Assembly (NCBI GenBank): GCA_900542905.1
Contig: UQPF01000004.1
Span: forward strand, 1-64,000
Direction: 5' to 3'
Length of the DNA stretch: 64,000 nucleotides
Source of the DNA: an uncultured Collinsella sp.
GTDB taxonomy: Bacteria; Actinomycetota; Coriobacteriia; Coriobacteriales; Coriobacteriaceae
Each line of letters opens with the position of its first letter. The first letter of the stretch is position 1. The notes under the pieces are model-generated. The model was not told the origin of the DNA. It did not search any database and saw nothing but the letters and a program-made list of their open reading frames with translations. Positions 42,778-50,700 of the stretch are shown piece by piece. The position numbers and the translations under genes are program-made.

Positions 42778-44742
42778 ATGGCAGAGAACCAGAACGCCGC
42801 CGATCAGGCATCGACGCTCAACGACGAGCGCGCCACCCGCCTGGTCAAGCGCGCCGCCCTGTTCGAGGCGGGCCAGAACCCCTATCCTGAGCACTCTGAG
42901 CTTGAGGACTACGTCGCCGATATCGAGGCTAAGTACGCCGATCTTGCCGATGGTGAGGACACCGAGGATGTCGTGAAGATTGCCGGCCGTGTGGTCGCCA
43001 AGCGCGGTCAGGGCAAGATCATGTTCATCGTCGTGCGCGATGCGACTGCCGAGATTCAACTGTTCTGCCGCATCAACGACATGGACGAGGCTGCCTGGAA
43101 TACGCTCAAGGCCCTCGACCTGGGCGACATCCTGGGCGTGACCGGCGTGGTCGTGCGCACCAAGCGCGGCCAGCTTTCCGTTGCCCCTGAGAGCGCGACC
43201 CTGCTTTCCAAGGCCGTTCGTCCGCTGCCCGAGAAGTTCCACGGTCTTTCCGACAAGGAGACCCGCTATCGCCAGCGCTATGTCGACCTGATCGCCAACG
43301 ACGACGTTCGTGAGACCTTCCGTAAGCGTTCGCAGATTCTCTCCACCTTCCGTCGCTTTATGGAGTCCGACGGCTACATGGAGGTCGAGACCCCCATCCT
43401 GCAGACCATCCAGGGTGGTGCCACGGCCAAGCCGTTCATTACCCACTTCAACGCGCTCGATCAGGAGTGCTACCTGCGTATTGCCACCGAGCTGCACCTC
43501 AAGCGCTGCATCGTCGGTGGTTTTGAGCGCGTGTTCGAGATCGGCCGCATCTTCCGTAACGAGGGCATGGACCTTACCCACAACCCCGAGTTCACCACGA
43601 TGGAGGCCTACCGTGCCTTCTCCGACCTCGAGGGCATGAAGGCGCTCGCCCAGGGTGTCATTAAGGCGGCTAACAAGGCCATCGGCAACCCCGAGGTCAT
43701 CGAGTACCAGGGCCAGACCATCGACCTTTCTGGTGAGTGGGCCAGCCGTCCCATGACCGACATCGTCTCCGACGTGCTCGGCAAGCAGGTCACCATCGAC
43801 ACGCCGGTCGAGGAGCTTGCTGCCGCCGCGCGCGAGAAGGGCCTGGAGATTAAGCCCGAGTGGACCGCCGGCAAGATTATCGCCGAGATCTACGATGAGC
43901 TGGGCGAGGACACCATCGTCAACCCCACGTTCGTGTGCGATTACCCCATCGAGGTCAGCCCGCTTGCCAAGCGCTTTGAGGACGACCCGCGCCTGACGCA
44001 CCGCTTTGAGCTGGTTATTGCCGGTCACGAGTACGCCAACGCGTTCTCTGAGCTCAACGACCCGGTCGACCAGGCCGAGCGCTTTGCCGCTCAGATGGCC
44101 GAGAAGGCCGGCGGTGACGACGAGGCCATGGAGTACGACGAGGACTACGTGCGCGCCCTCGAGTACGGTATGCCTCCTGCGGGCGGCATCGGCATCGGCA
44201 TCGACCGCGTGGTCATGCTGCTCACCAACCAGGCTTCTATCCGCGACGTGCTGCTGTTCCCGCACATGAAGCCCGAGAAGGGTTTCCAGTCCGGTGCCGC
44301 TGCCGCCAAGGCTGCCGAGGCCGGCAACGCCGCGAGCCCGTTCGTTAAGTCGCTTAAGCCCACGCTCGATTACTCCAAGATCGCCGTTGAGCCGCTGTTT
44401 GAGGAGTTCGTCGACTTTGATACCTTCTCCAAGAGCGACTTCCGCGCTGTGAAGGTCAAGGCATGCGAGGCCGTCAAGAAGTCCAAGAAGCTGCTGAACT
44501 TTACGCTCGACGACGGCACCGGCACCGACCGCACCATCCTCTCCGGTATTCACGCTTATTACGAGCCCGAGGACCTGGTTGGCAAGACCTTGCTTGCCAT
44601 CACCAACCTGCCTCCGCGCAAGATGATGGGTATTCCCAGCTGCGGCATGCTGATCAGCGCTGTCCACGAGGAGGAGGGCGAGGAGCGCCTCAACCTGATC
44701 CAGCTCGACGCCTCCATCCCCGCCGGCGCAAAGATGTACTAA
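42778..44742 (+). CDS. lysS: lysyl-tRNA synthetase (class II) with C-terminal tRNA-binding domain
   Basis: Charges tRNA-Lys. Residues 1 to about 500 are a canonical class II LysRS: anticodon-binding OB fold (about 65-165), motif 2 region RIFRNEGMDLTHNPEFTTMEAY and motif 3 GIGIGIDRVVMLLT. After an Ala-rich linker (about 505-540) comes a domain, residues 543-654, of the EMAP-II/MetG C-terminal type: FRAVKVKACEAVKKSKKLL, then GKTLLAITNLPPRKMMGIPS. This fold normally binds tRNA non-specifically and is more usual on methionyl- or phenylalanyl-tRNA synthetases. The usual LysRS length is about 500. GAGGAG precedes the ATG. Confidence 0.95.
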   Translation: MAENQNAADQASTLNDERATRLVKRAALFEAGQNPYPEHSELEDYVADIEAKYADLADGEDTEDVVKIAGRVVAKRGQGKIMFIVVRDATAEIQLFCRINDMDEAAWNTLKALDLGDILGVTGVVVRTKRGQLSVAPESATLLSKAVRPLPEKFHGLSDKETRYRQRYVDLIANDDVRETFRKRSQILSTFRRFMESDGYMEVETPILQTIQGGATAKPFITHFNALDQECYLRIATELHLKRCIVGGFERVFEIGRIFRNEGMDLTHNPEFTTMEAYRAFSDLEGMKALAQGVIKAANKAIGNPEVIEYQGQTIDLSGEWASRPMTDIVSDVLGKQVTIDTPVEELAAAAREKGLEIKPEWTAGKIIAEIYDELGEDTIVNPTFVCDYPIEVSPLAKRFEDDPRLTHRFELVIAGHEYANAFSELNDPVDQAERFAAQMAEKAGGDDEAMEYDEDYVRALEYGMPPAGGIGIGIDRVVMLLTNQASIRDVLLFPHMKPEKGFQSGAAAAKAAEAGNAASPFVKSLKPTLDYSKIAVEPLFEEFVDFDTFSKSDFRAVKVKACEAVKKSKKLLNFTLDDGTGTDRTILSGIHAYYEPEDLVGKTLLAITNLPPRKMMGIPSCGMLISAVHEEEGEERLNLIQLDASIPAGAKMY

Positions 44743-44747
44743 TTGGT

Positions 44748-44771
44748 TCCGCCGTTCTACCGAACGGCGGA
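44748..44771 (+). terminator. hairpin after lysS
   Basis: A perfect 10-bp stem, TCCGCCGTTC (44748-44757) with GAACGGCGGA (44762-44771), and a 4-base loop, with no T-run. Confidence 0.6.
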
Positions 44772-44785
44772 CCAGCCGACGCTGC

Positions 44786-44885
44786 GCGACGCCCAGGGCG
44801 ACAATTTGTCATTCAAAAGGCAAGGCATGACCAGAAGGTCTATGCCTTGCCTTTTTCATGCCAACTTGTTCGCCCTGGACGTCGC
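44786..44885. repeat. nested hairpin after lysS with inner terminator
   Basis: Outer arms 44786-44808 and 44862-44885 share GCGACGNCCAGGGCGA in inverted orientation with two mismatches and one bulge. They enclose a strong terminator: AAAAGGCAAGGCAT (44815-44828) with ATGCCTTGCCTTTT (44842-44855) and a T-run. It has the same plan as the two hairpins around groESL. Confidence 0.75.
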
Positions 44886-44940
44886 TCGCTGTCCGTCCTC
44901 TATCTGCGGCGTTGACTTGGTTGACACTTAGAACATCGAT

Positions 44941-44971
44941 GTAGTCATTGGGGACGTTCTTAAACGACTAC
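44941..44971. repeat. GGGGAC-loop hairpin, copy G
   Basis: GTAGTC (44941-44946) pairs with GACTAC (44966-44971), with TT/AA continuing inward, around GGGGACGTTC. It is the only copy not adjacent to a stop codon (198 bases past lysS). The interval 44886-44940 shows nothing else. Confidence 0.6.
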
Positions 44972-45077
44972 CCAACGGCTATTGTGCACATGGCTCGCAT
45001 GACAGCCGTCTCTTTTATGTTTCCTTTAGCCGTCGCTGTCTAGGATGGGGGTTAGTCGATAGGAAGGGAGCACCGGG

Positions 45078-46646
45078 ATGGACGACGCGAGCGAGCGCGC
45101 AATCGAAGAGGACATGCTCGATCAGTTCAACTACTTTGATGATGAGGACGAGGAGCTGATCGACCGTCGCGAGCCAGCGCCGCTTGATTCCTTTGATCTG
45201 GTCGATGAAGAGCCCGACGAGGACGAGGGCGAATCGGCGGAGCCCTCACAGCCTTCGCGCCTTAACTCGCTGCTTTCGAGAGCCCCCATGCACCACGGCG
45301 TTCGTGCCGGCGCGCTCCATATGAAAACTGACTGGCACCAGATCGTGACGGCAGGCGATGAGCTTGCCGTCGATGCGCCGCTCACCGATAAATCATCCAT
45401 CATCTGCCGCACCGGCATGCTTATGCTGGCAAGCGGAACGGGTGCCTGGCGCGTGCGCGATACCATGAATCGTGTTGCCGCCGTACTCGGTGTCACCATC
45501 CACGTTGACTTAAGTCTTCTGTCGTTTGAGTGCACCTGCATCGAAGATGGTCACTGCTTTAATGAGGTCGTCAGCTTGCCCACAACGGGCGTCAATACCC
45601 ATCGCATTTGGATGATGGAGAGTTTCCTCAAGGAAATCGAGACCTATGGTCGTCGCTTCACGGTGCACGAGTATCACGAGATGCTCAAGACCGTTGAGAG
45701 TTCAAAACCTGATTACGCGCCTTGGCAACAGGGCCTTGCGGCGGCCTGCGCCTGTGGCGCCTTCGTTTTTTTGCTCGGCGGCGGCCCTATCGAGATGGCC
45801 TGCGCGTTCGTGGGCGCGGGTGTCGGCAACTTTGCCCGCTCCCATATTCTCAAGCAAGGCCTTGGTCAGTTCAGCGCGCTGACGACCGGCGTTGCGCTCG
45901 CTTGCGTTTCGTATCTGCTGGCATTGCTCGGCCTTGGCCAGGTCATACCGGGGGCAATGTCGCACCAAGAAGGCTATATCGGCGCCATGCTCTTTGTGAT
46001 TCCCGGCTTTCCACTCATTACGGCAGGCCTCGACATCGCTAAGCTCGACATGCGAAGCGGTATCGAGCGCCTTTCATATGCCGTATCGATTATTGTGATG
46101 GCGACCCTCGTAGGTTGGATGGTTGCCGAGTGTGTTGGCCTGGCGCCGGACGACTTTGCCCCACTGGGCCTTTCGCCGCTTGCCCTTACGCTCCTGCGCG
46201 TGGTGATGAGCTTCGTTGGCGTATTCGGCTTCTCGGTGATGTTCAACAGCCCGGTAAAGATGGCCGCGGCAGCTGGGTTGATCGGCGCCGTGTCCAATAC
46301 CCTGCGTCTGACCCTTGTCGATGCGCCGACGATGATTCCCTTCCTGGGCCTCAGCACGGGAATGCCTCCCGAGGCAGCAGCGTTTATCGGCGCGCTGGTA
46401 TCGGGGCTGCTCGCAAGCTTGGCTGAAGTCAAGCTCACCTACCCGCGCATCGCCCTCACGGTGCCTTCGATTGTCATTATGGTGCCCGGTCTGTATCTCT
46501 ATCGCTCTATGTATTACATGTGCACCTTCGACACGGTCAACATGCTCGGCTGGTTTGTGCGCGCAGTGCTCATCGTAGCGTTTCTGCCCGTTGGACTGGG
46601 TGTGGCGCGTACGCTCACCGACCCTCGCTGGCGCCACACCAGCTAA
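45078..46646 (+). CDS. threonine/serine exporter family protein (ThrE-like, DUF1212 plus DUF3815)
   Basis: A 522-residue membrane protein. The first ~75 residues are acidic and probably disordered. A soluble DUF1212 domain follows (SSIICRTGMLMLASGTGAWRVRD, FECTCIEDG), then ten membrane helices; the second half (from about residue 385) is the DUF3815-like part with GALVSGLLASLAEVKLTYPR and VPGLYLYRSMYYM. In ThrE these two halves are fused, as here, and export threonine or serine by proton antiport. Specificity is not certain. GGAAGGGAG precedes the ATG, and a repeat hairpin starts right after the TAA. Confidence 0.86.
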   Translation: MDDASERAIEEDMLDQFNYFDDEDEELIDRREPAPLDSFDLVDEEPDEDEGESAEPSQPSRLNSLLSRAPMHHGVRAGALHMKTDWHQIVTAGDELAVDAPLTDKSSIICRTGMLMLASGTGAWRVRDTMNRVAAVLGVTIHVDLSLLSFECTCIEDGHCFNEVVSLPTTGVNTHRIWMMESFLKEIETYGRRFTVHEYHEMLKTVESSKPDYAPWQQGLAAACACGAFVFLLGGGPIEMACAFVGAGVGNFARSHILKQGLGQFSALTTGVALACVSYLLALLGLGQVIPGAMSHQEGYIGAMLFVIPGFPLITAGLDIAKLDMRSGIERLSYAVSIIVMATLVGWMVAECVGLAPDDFAPLGLSPLALTLLRVVMSFVGVFGFSVMFNSPVKMAAAAGLIGAVSNTLRLTLVDAPTMIPFLGLSTGMPPEAAAFIGALVSGLLASLAEVKLTYPRIALTVPSIVIMVPGLYLYRSMYYMCTFDTVNMLGWFVRAVLIVAFLPVGLGVARTLTDPRWRHTS

Positions 46647-46679
46647 TTGGTACAAGGGGGACAGGTTACTTTGCACCAA
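46647..46679. repeat. GGGACAGG-loop hairpin, copy D
   Basis: Begins at the base after the TAA of the exporter gene. TTGGTACAAG pairs imperfectly with CTTTGCACCAA around GGGGACAGGTTA. It matches copy E in length (33 bases) and right arm, but the loop is intact. Confidence 0.75.
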
Positions 46680-46682
46680 ATG

Positions 46683-46749
46683 AGTTGCGGTGAAATAGGG
46701 ACTGAATTGCTGCTTAAAGGGTCAAAACAGTCCGTATTCCACCGCAACT
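46683..46749. repeat. 20-bp inverted repeat with 27-base loop
   Basis: AGTTGCGGTGAAATAGGGAC (46683-46702) and GTCCGTATTCCACCGCAACT (46730-46749) pair at 18 of 20 positions. It follows copy D after 3 bases. No ORF is involved, and no T-run makes it a simple terminator. Confidence 0.8.
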
Positions 46750-46864
46750 TATGGGGTCGGGGGATTATCGGTGCCCTGCATCTTCATAAACTCAACGCTT
46801 ACGAAGCGCATGCGTTTCGTGCTAGGCTGGTTCCACCACATAAGTAGTCGCAGACGCGCGTACC

Positions 46865-46915
46865 ACGGGCGGGCGAGATGAAGTTCCAACAGCTCCATCT
46901 TGCCCGCCCGTTTTT
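46865..46915 (+). terminator. terminator upstream of the DUF2798 gene
   Basis: ACGGGCGGGCGAGATG (46865-46880) pairs with CATCTTGCCCGCCCGT (46896-46911) with one wobble, ending in TTTTT. It lies only 45 bases before the next gene, so it may act in that gene's leader. Nothing else was recognised between 46750 and 46864. Confidence 0.82.
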
Positions 46916-46959
46916 GTTGCGTGGCGCCGCGGTACAACACAGAGAGGAATCTGCCCTTT

Positions 46960-47508
46960 ATGCCTATCAACAAACGAGAGAGCCTGCTGTTCACCTTTAT
47001 CATGTGCTTTTGCATGGTGCTCTGGATGAGCATCTACAACGTTGCCCTGCAGCACGGGGCCATCAACGGCGAGGTCGTTGCCACTGCGTGGCTCGGCTTC
47101 CCCGTTGCCTACATTTTTGCCATGTGCTGCGACTGGTTCGTCGCCAGCCCGCTCGCCAAGGGTTTCGCCTTTAAGTACTTGGTCACGCCGGGCAAGAGCT
47201 CGCCACTTGCCATGACGCTCGCCGTCAGCTCCTGCATGGTCGTTCCCATGGTCATCATCATGTCGCTGTACGGTGCCTGTGAGGGTCTGACGCACATGCC
47301 CGGCGGCATCCTTGCGAACCTGTATTCCGTGCCCGCGATCTGGATGATCAACATCCCGCATAATTTTGTGATGGCGCTGCCGTGGAACCTTTTGGTAGCC
47401 GGTCCGATTTCCCGCTTCGTCTTCCGTCGCGCCTTCCCTGTGGGGACGGTTTTCGAGGAGGAGCATGCCGAGCTCTTGGAGCAGGCTATGGCTCCTGAGT
47501 GCGAGTAG
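46960..47508 (+). CDS. DUF2798 family membrane protein
   Basis: A 182-residue protein with four hydrophobic helices in two related halves: FTFIMCFCMVLWMSIYNVAL with GFPVAYIFAMCCDWFVASPL, and LAVSSCMVVPMVIIMSLYG with NIPHNFVMALPWNLLVAGP. This is the double DUF2798 arrangement. Role unknown. ATG 46960 follows AGAGGAA; the longer reading from 46900 would pass through the preceding terminator. Confidence 0.8.
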   Translation: MPINKRESLLFTFIMCFCMVLWMSIYNVALQHGAINGEVVATAWLGFPVAYIFAMCCDWFVASPLAKGFAFKYLVTPGKSSPLAMTLAVSSCMVVPMVIIMSLYGACEGLTHMPGGILANLYSVPAIWMINIPHNFVMALPWNLLVAGPISRFVFRRAFPVGTVFEEEHAELLEQAMAPECE

Positions 47509-47510
47509 CT

Positions 47511-47562
47511 CGCTTAGGGATCTGCTGAGCGCGGGCGACTTGCTTGGTTGGAGCCCTAAGCG
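47511..47562. other. short inverted repeat after the DUF2798 gene
   Basis: CGCTTAGGG (47511-47519) is complementary to CCCTAAGCG (47554-47562) with a 34-base loop. It may be a weak terminator structure. Confidence 0.4.
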
Positions 47563-47674
47563 TGGATAGCTCTCTCGGCGACATCGCGGGCGTGAGCGGT
47601 GCGCATGACCGGAGGGCCCGTGCTGCTCCGTTGCCCGACGTGCTAGCGCGCAGAACAATCTGTTGGTGCATTCG

Positions 47675-47707
47675 GCGGCTGCTGAAGCGTTTCGGCAGCC
47701 GCTTTTT
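47675..47707 (+). terminator. terminator upstream of the activase operon
   Basis: GCGGCTGC (47675-47682) pairs with GCAGCCGC (47695-47702), followed by TTTTT. Confidence 0.85.
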
Positions 47708-47719
47708 ATACGGAGTTTA

Positions 47720-47740
47720 AATACAACAGTCTGTTGTATT
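47720..47740. promoter_or_regulatory. TetR-type operator palindrome
   Basis: AATACAACA (47720-47728) and TGTTGTATT (47732-47740) form a perfect 9-3-9 palindrome, 50 bases before the activase start. Its size and symmetry suit a TetR-family dimer, and the second gene of the operon encodes one. Confidence 0.78.
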
Positions 47741-47789
47741 ACGTAGAGTGGTATATCTCTAGCGGGAAAAATGCGAGAGACGGAGCATT

Positions 47790-50700
47790 ATGGCGTTGCT
47801 AGTAGGACTGGACGTAGGGTCGACGACGACCAAAGTTTACGCGATGCACGAGGATATGACCGAGGCGTGGTGGGGATATCGCCGCCACGGGGCGTGTCAG
47901 ACAGCGAGCGTGCGCGCCATGCTCGGCGAGCTCGCCGAGCGCTTTCCCCATGAGTCACTGCGCGTTGCGGTGACCGGCTCGGGTGCGCGCGATATCGCGA
48001 CCGCGCTGGGCGCCTCGTACGTTCAGGAGGTGGTCGCCAACGCGCTCGCGATCAGCAGGTTCTATCCGCAGACGCGCTGCGCCATCGAGCTGGGCGGCCA
48101 AGACGCCAAGATGATCTTCTTCCGCACCAACGATAAGGGAGACATCGAGGTTGCCGACATGCGCATGAACGGCTCGTGCGCAGGCGGTACCGGTGCATTT
48201 ATCGACGAGATGGCAAAGCTCATGGGGGTCGGCACCGAATCGGGCGAGTTCGAGCAGCTCGCAAGCCGGGGAACGACCGTCCACGAGGTCTCGGGCCGCT
48301 GCGGCGTGTACGCAAAGACCGATATCCAGCCGCTGCTCAACGAGGGCATTCCTACCACCGACCTGGCGCTTTCGGCGCTTCACGCGGTCGCCCGCCAAAC
48401 GATCGGCGGTCTGGCCCAGGGTATCGACATCGAGCCGCCGGTAATCTTCGAGGGCGGTACGCTCGCCTACAACCCCACACTGGTCCGCGTGTTCCGGGAG
48501 CAACTGAATCTATCGGACGATCAGGTTATCGTCCCGCGCGATCCGCAGATCATGGTCGCGCGCGGTGCCGCCCTGTCGCTGACCGACATGTTCGCATCGT
48601 CCCAACCGATCGACCTTCCCGACGCTTTTGTCCGGCTGGATAAGCTCGAGACGGTCGCGCCCGCAAGCGGGGAGGGACGTCTTGCCCAGCCCTTTTTTGC
48701 CACACCTGCCGAGCAGGCGGATTTTACGGCACGCCATGGCAAAGAGACGCCGGCAAAGGGTCCGGATGCGTATGCGCCCGGAGAGACGGTGCGTGTGGCG
48801 CTCGGTATCGATTCGGGGAGCACGACGACCAAGTTCGCCCTGGTCGATGAGGCGGGTGAGCTTGTCGATTCGTTCTACGCGTCTAATAACGGCAGACCGC
48901 TCGACGTCGCCCAACAGGGTCTTGTCAGCTTGAAGAACCGCTGGGAGACAGCGGGAGTCACGCTTGCGATCGATGCCGTGGGCACCACGGGATACGGCGA
49001 GGAGCTTTTCGCGCGCGCGTTCCACGCCGACTACCATACGGTCGAGACGGTCGCGCACGCCCGCGCCGCGTGCGCATGCGTTCCCGATGCGACCTTCGTG
49101 CTCGACATCGGCGGACAGGATATGAAGGCCATCTGGCTCAACCACGGCGTGCTGACCGATATCGTCGTCAACGAGGCGTGCTCTGCGGGCTGCGGCTCGT
49201 TCCTCGAGGGTTTTGCCAAAAACCTCGGAATAGCCGTTGAGGATATCGCGACCGAGGCATTTTCGTCCAAAGCCCCCGCCGTTCTCGGCAGCCGCTGCAC
49301 GGTGTTCATGAACAGCAGCGTCGTTTCCGAGCAGCGGCGCGGTAAGGGTCCGGGCGACATCATGGCCGGTCTCTGCCGTTCGATTATCGAGAACGTGTTC
49401 ACCAAGGTCATTCGCGTTTCAAATCTCAACCGTCTGGGCGACAAAGTCGTCGTCCAGGGCGGCACGTTCCGAAACGACGCGGTGCTGCGCGCATTCGAGC
49501 AGTATCTGGGCAAACCCGTCACGCGTGCGCCCCACCCGGGGCTGATGGGCGCTATCGGTATCGCCCTGCTCGCGCGCGAGGAATGCCGCAAGGGCGACGC
49601 CGGCACGTCGTTTATCGGGCTCGATGCCGTGGAGCGCTTCGAGCATCGCGAGTTCGGCGGCGTTACCTGCCGTCGGTGCAACAACCGCTGCCAGCGCGCG
49701 GTCGTGGCATTTGGCGACGGCTCGCTTTACGTCACGGGCAATCGCTGCCCGCGCGGCGGCGCCATCTCATGGGATGAGCTCGTGCGCGAGGTTCCCGCGG
49801 CGGAGGAGCTGCGTCCGCAGGGTGCTTGCGAGGCACAGGCACCCGGCACGGGGCGCGACCGGACCGCGGCTGCCCCCAATCTCTTTGTCGACCGCGAGAA
49901 GCTGCTGTTCGAGTCGTACCCCACGGTTCCCGTCAGCGGGGGGCGCGATGTCACGATCGGCATTCCCCGTGTGCTCGAGTTCTGGGACACCATGCCGTTC
50001 TGGTCGACGTTCTTCAGCACGCTCGGCTTTAAGGTGCGCGTCTCGGGACGCAGCACCAAGGCGATGTACGAGCGCGGTCTGGCGCACGTCACATCCGACA
50101 CCGTGTGCTTCCCGGCCAAGCTCGTCCACGGGCACATCCGCAATCTCGTCGACGCCGGCGTCGACCGCATCTTCATGCCCATCATCACGACGGTGCCCAC
50201 CGAAAACACCGCCTCTACCAGCGAGTGGATGTGCGCCGTCGTAAAGGGATACCCCTACGTGATGCGCAATTCCGATAACCCGGAGGAGCGTTTCGGCGTT
50301 CCGTTCGATACGCCGCTGTTCCACTGGTACGACGAGGGCGACCGAAACCGCCAGCTCAAGGCGTGGTGCAAGGAGACCTTCGATATCGATGCCGACCTGG
50401 TTGCCAAGGCGACCGAGCAGGCGGACCGCGCGCAGGAGACGTTTGAGAACCAGCTGCAGCTGCGCGGCAGGCAGGTGCTCGAGAACGTGCACGAGGACGG
50501 CGGCTACGCGGTGGTGATCGCTTCGCGCCCGTACCACAACGACCCGCTGGTCAACCACGAGCTGCCCAAGCTCTTCTCTGAGCGCGGCATCCCCGTGCTG
50601 ACGCCCGATGCGGTGCCGGGGGTCTGCAACGTCGATCTTTCCAACAGCCGCATCGACATCGTGAACAACTACCATGCGCGCATGCTGTCGTGCGCGGTCA

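Noticed and set aside
47563..47720. short GTG-initiated ORF between the DUF2798 and activase genes
   Set aside because: No ribosome site, and it reads through a strong terminator.
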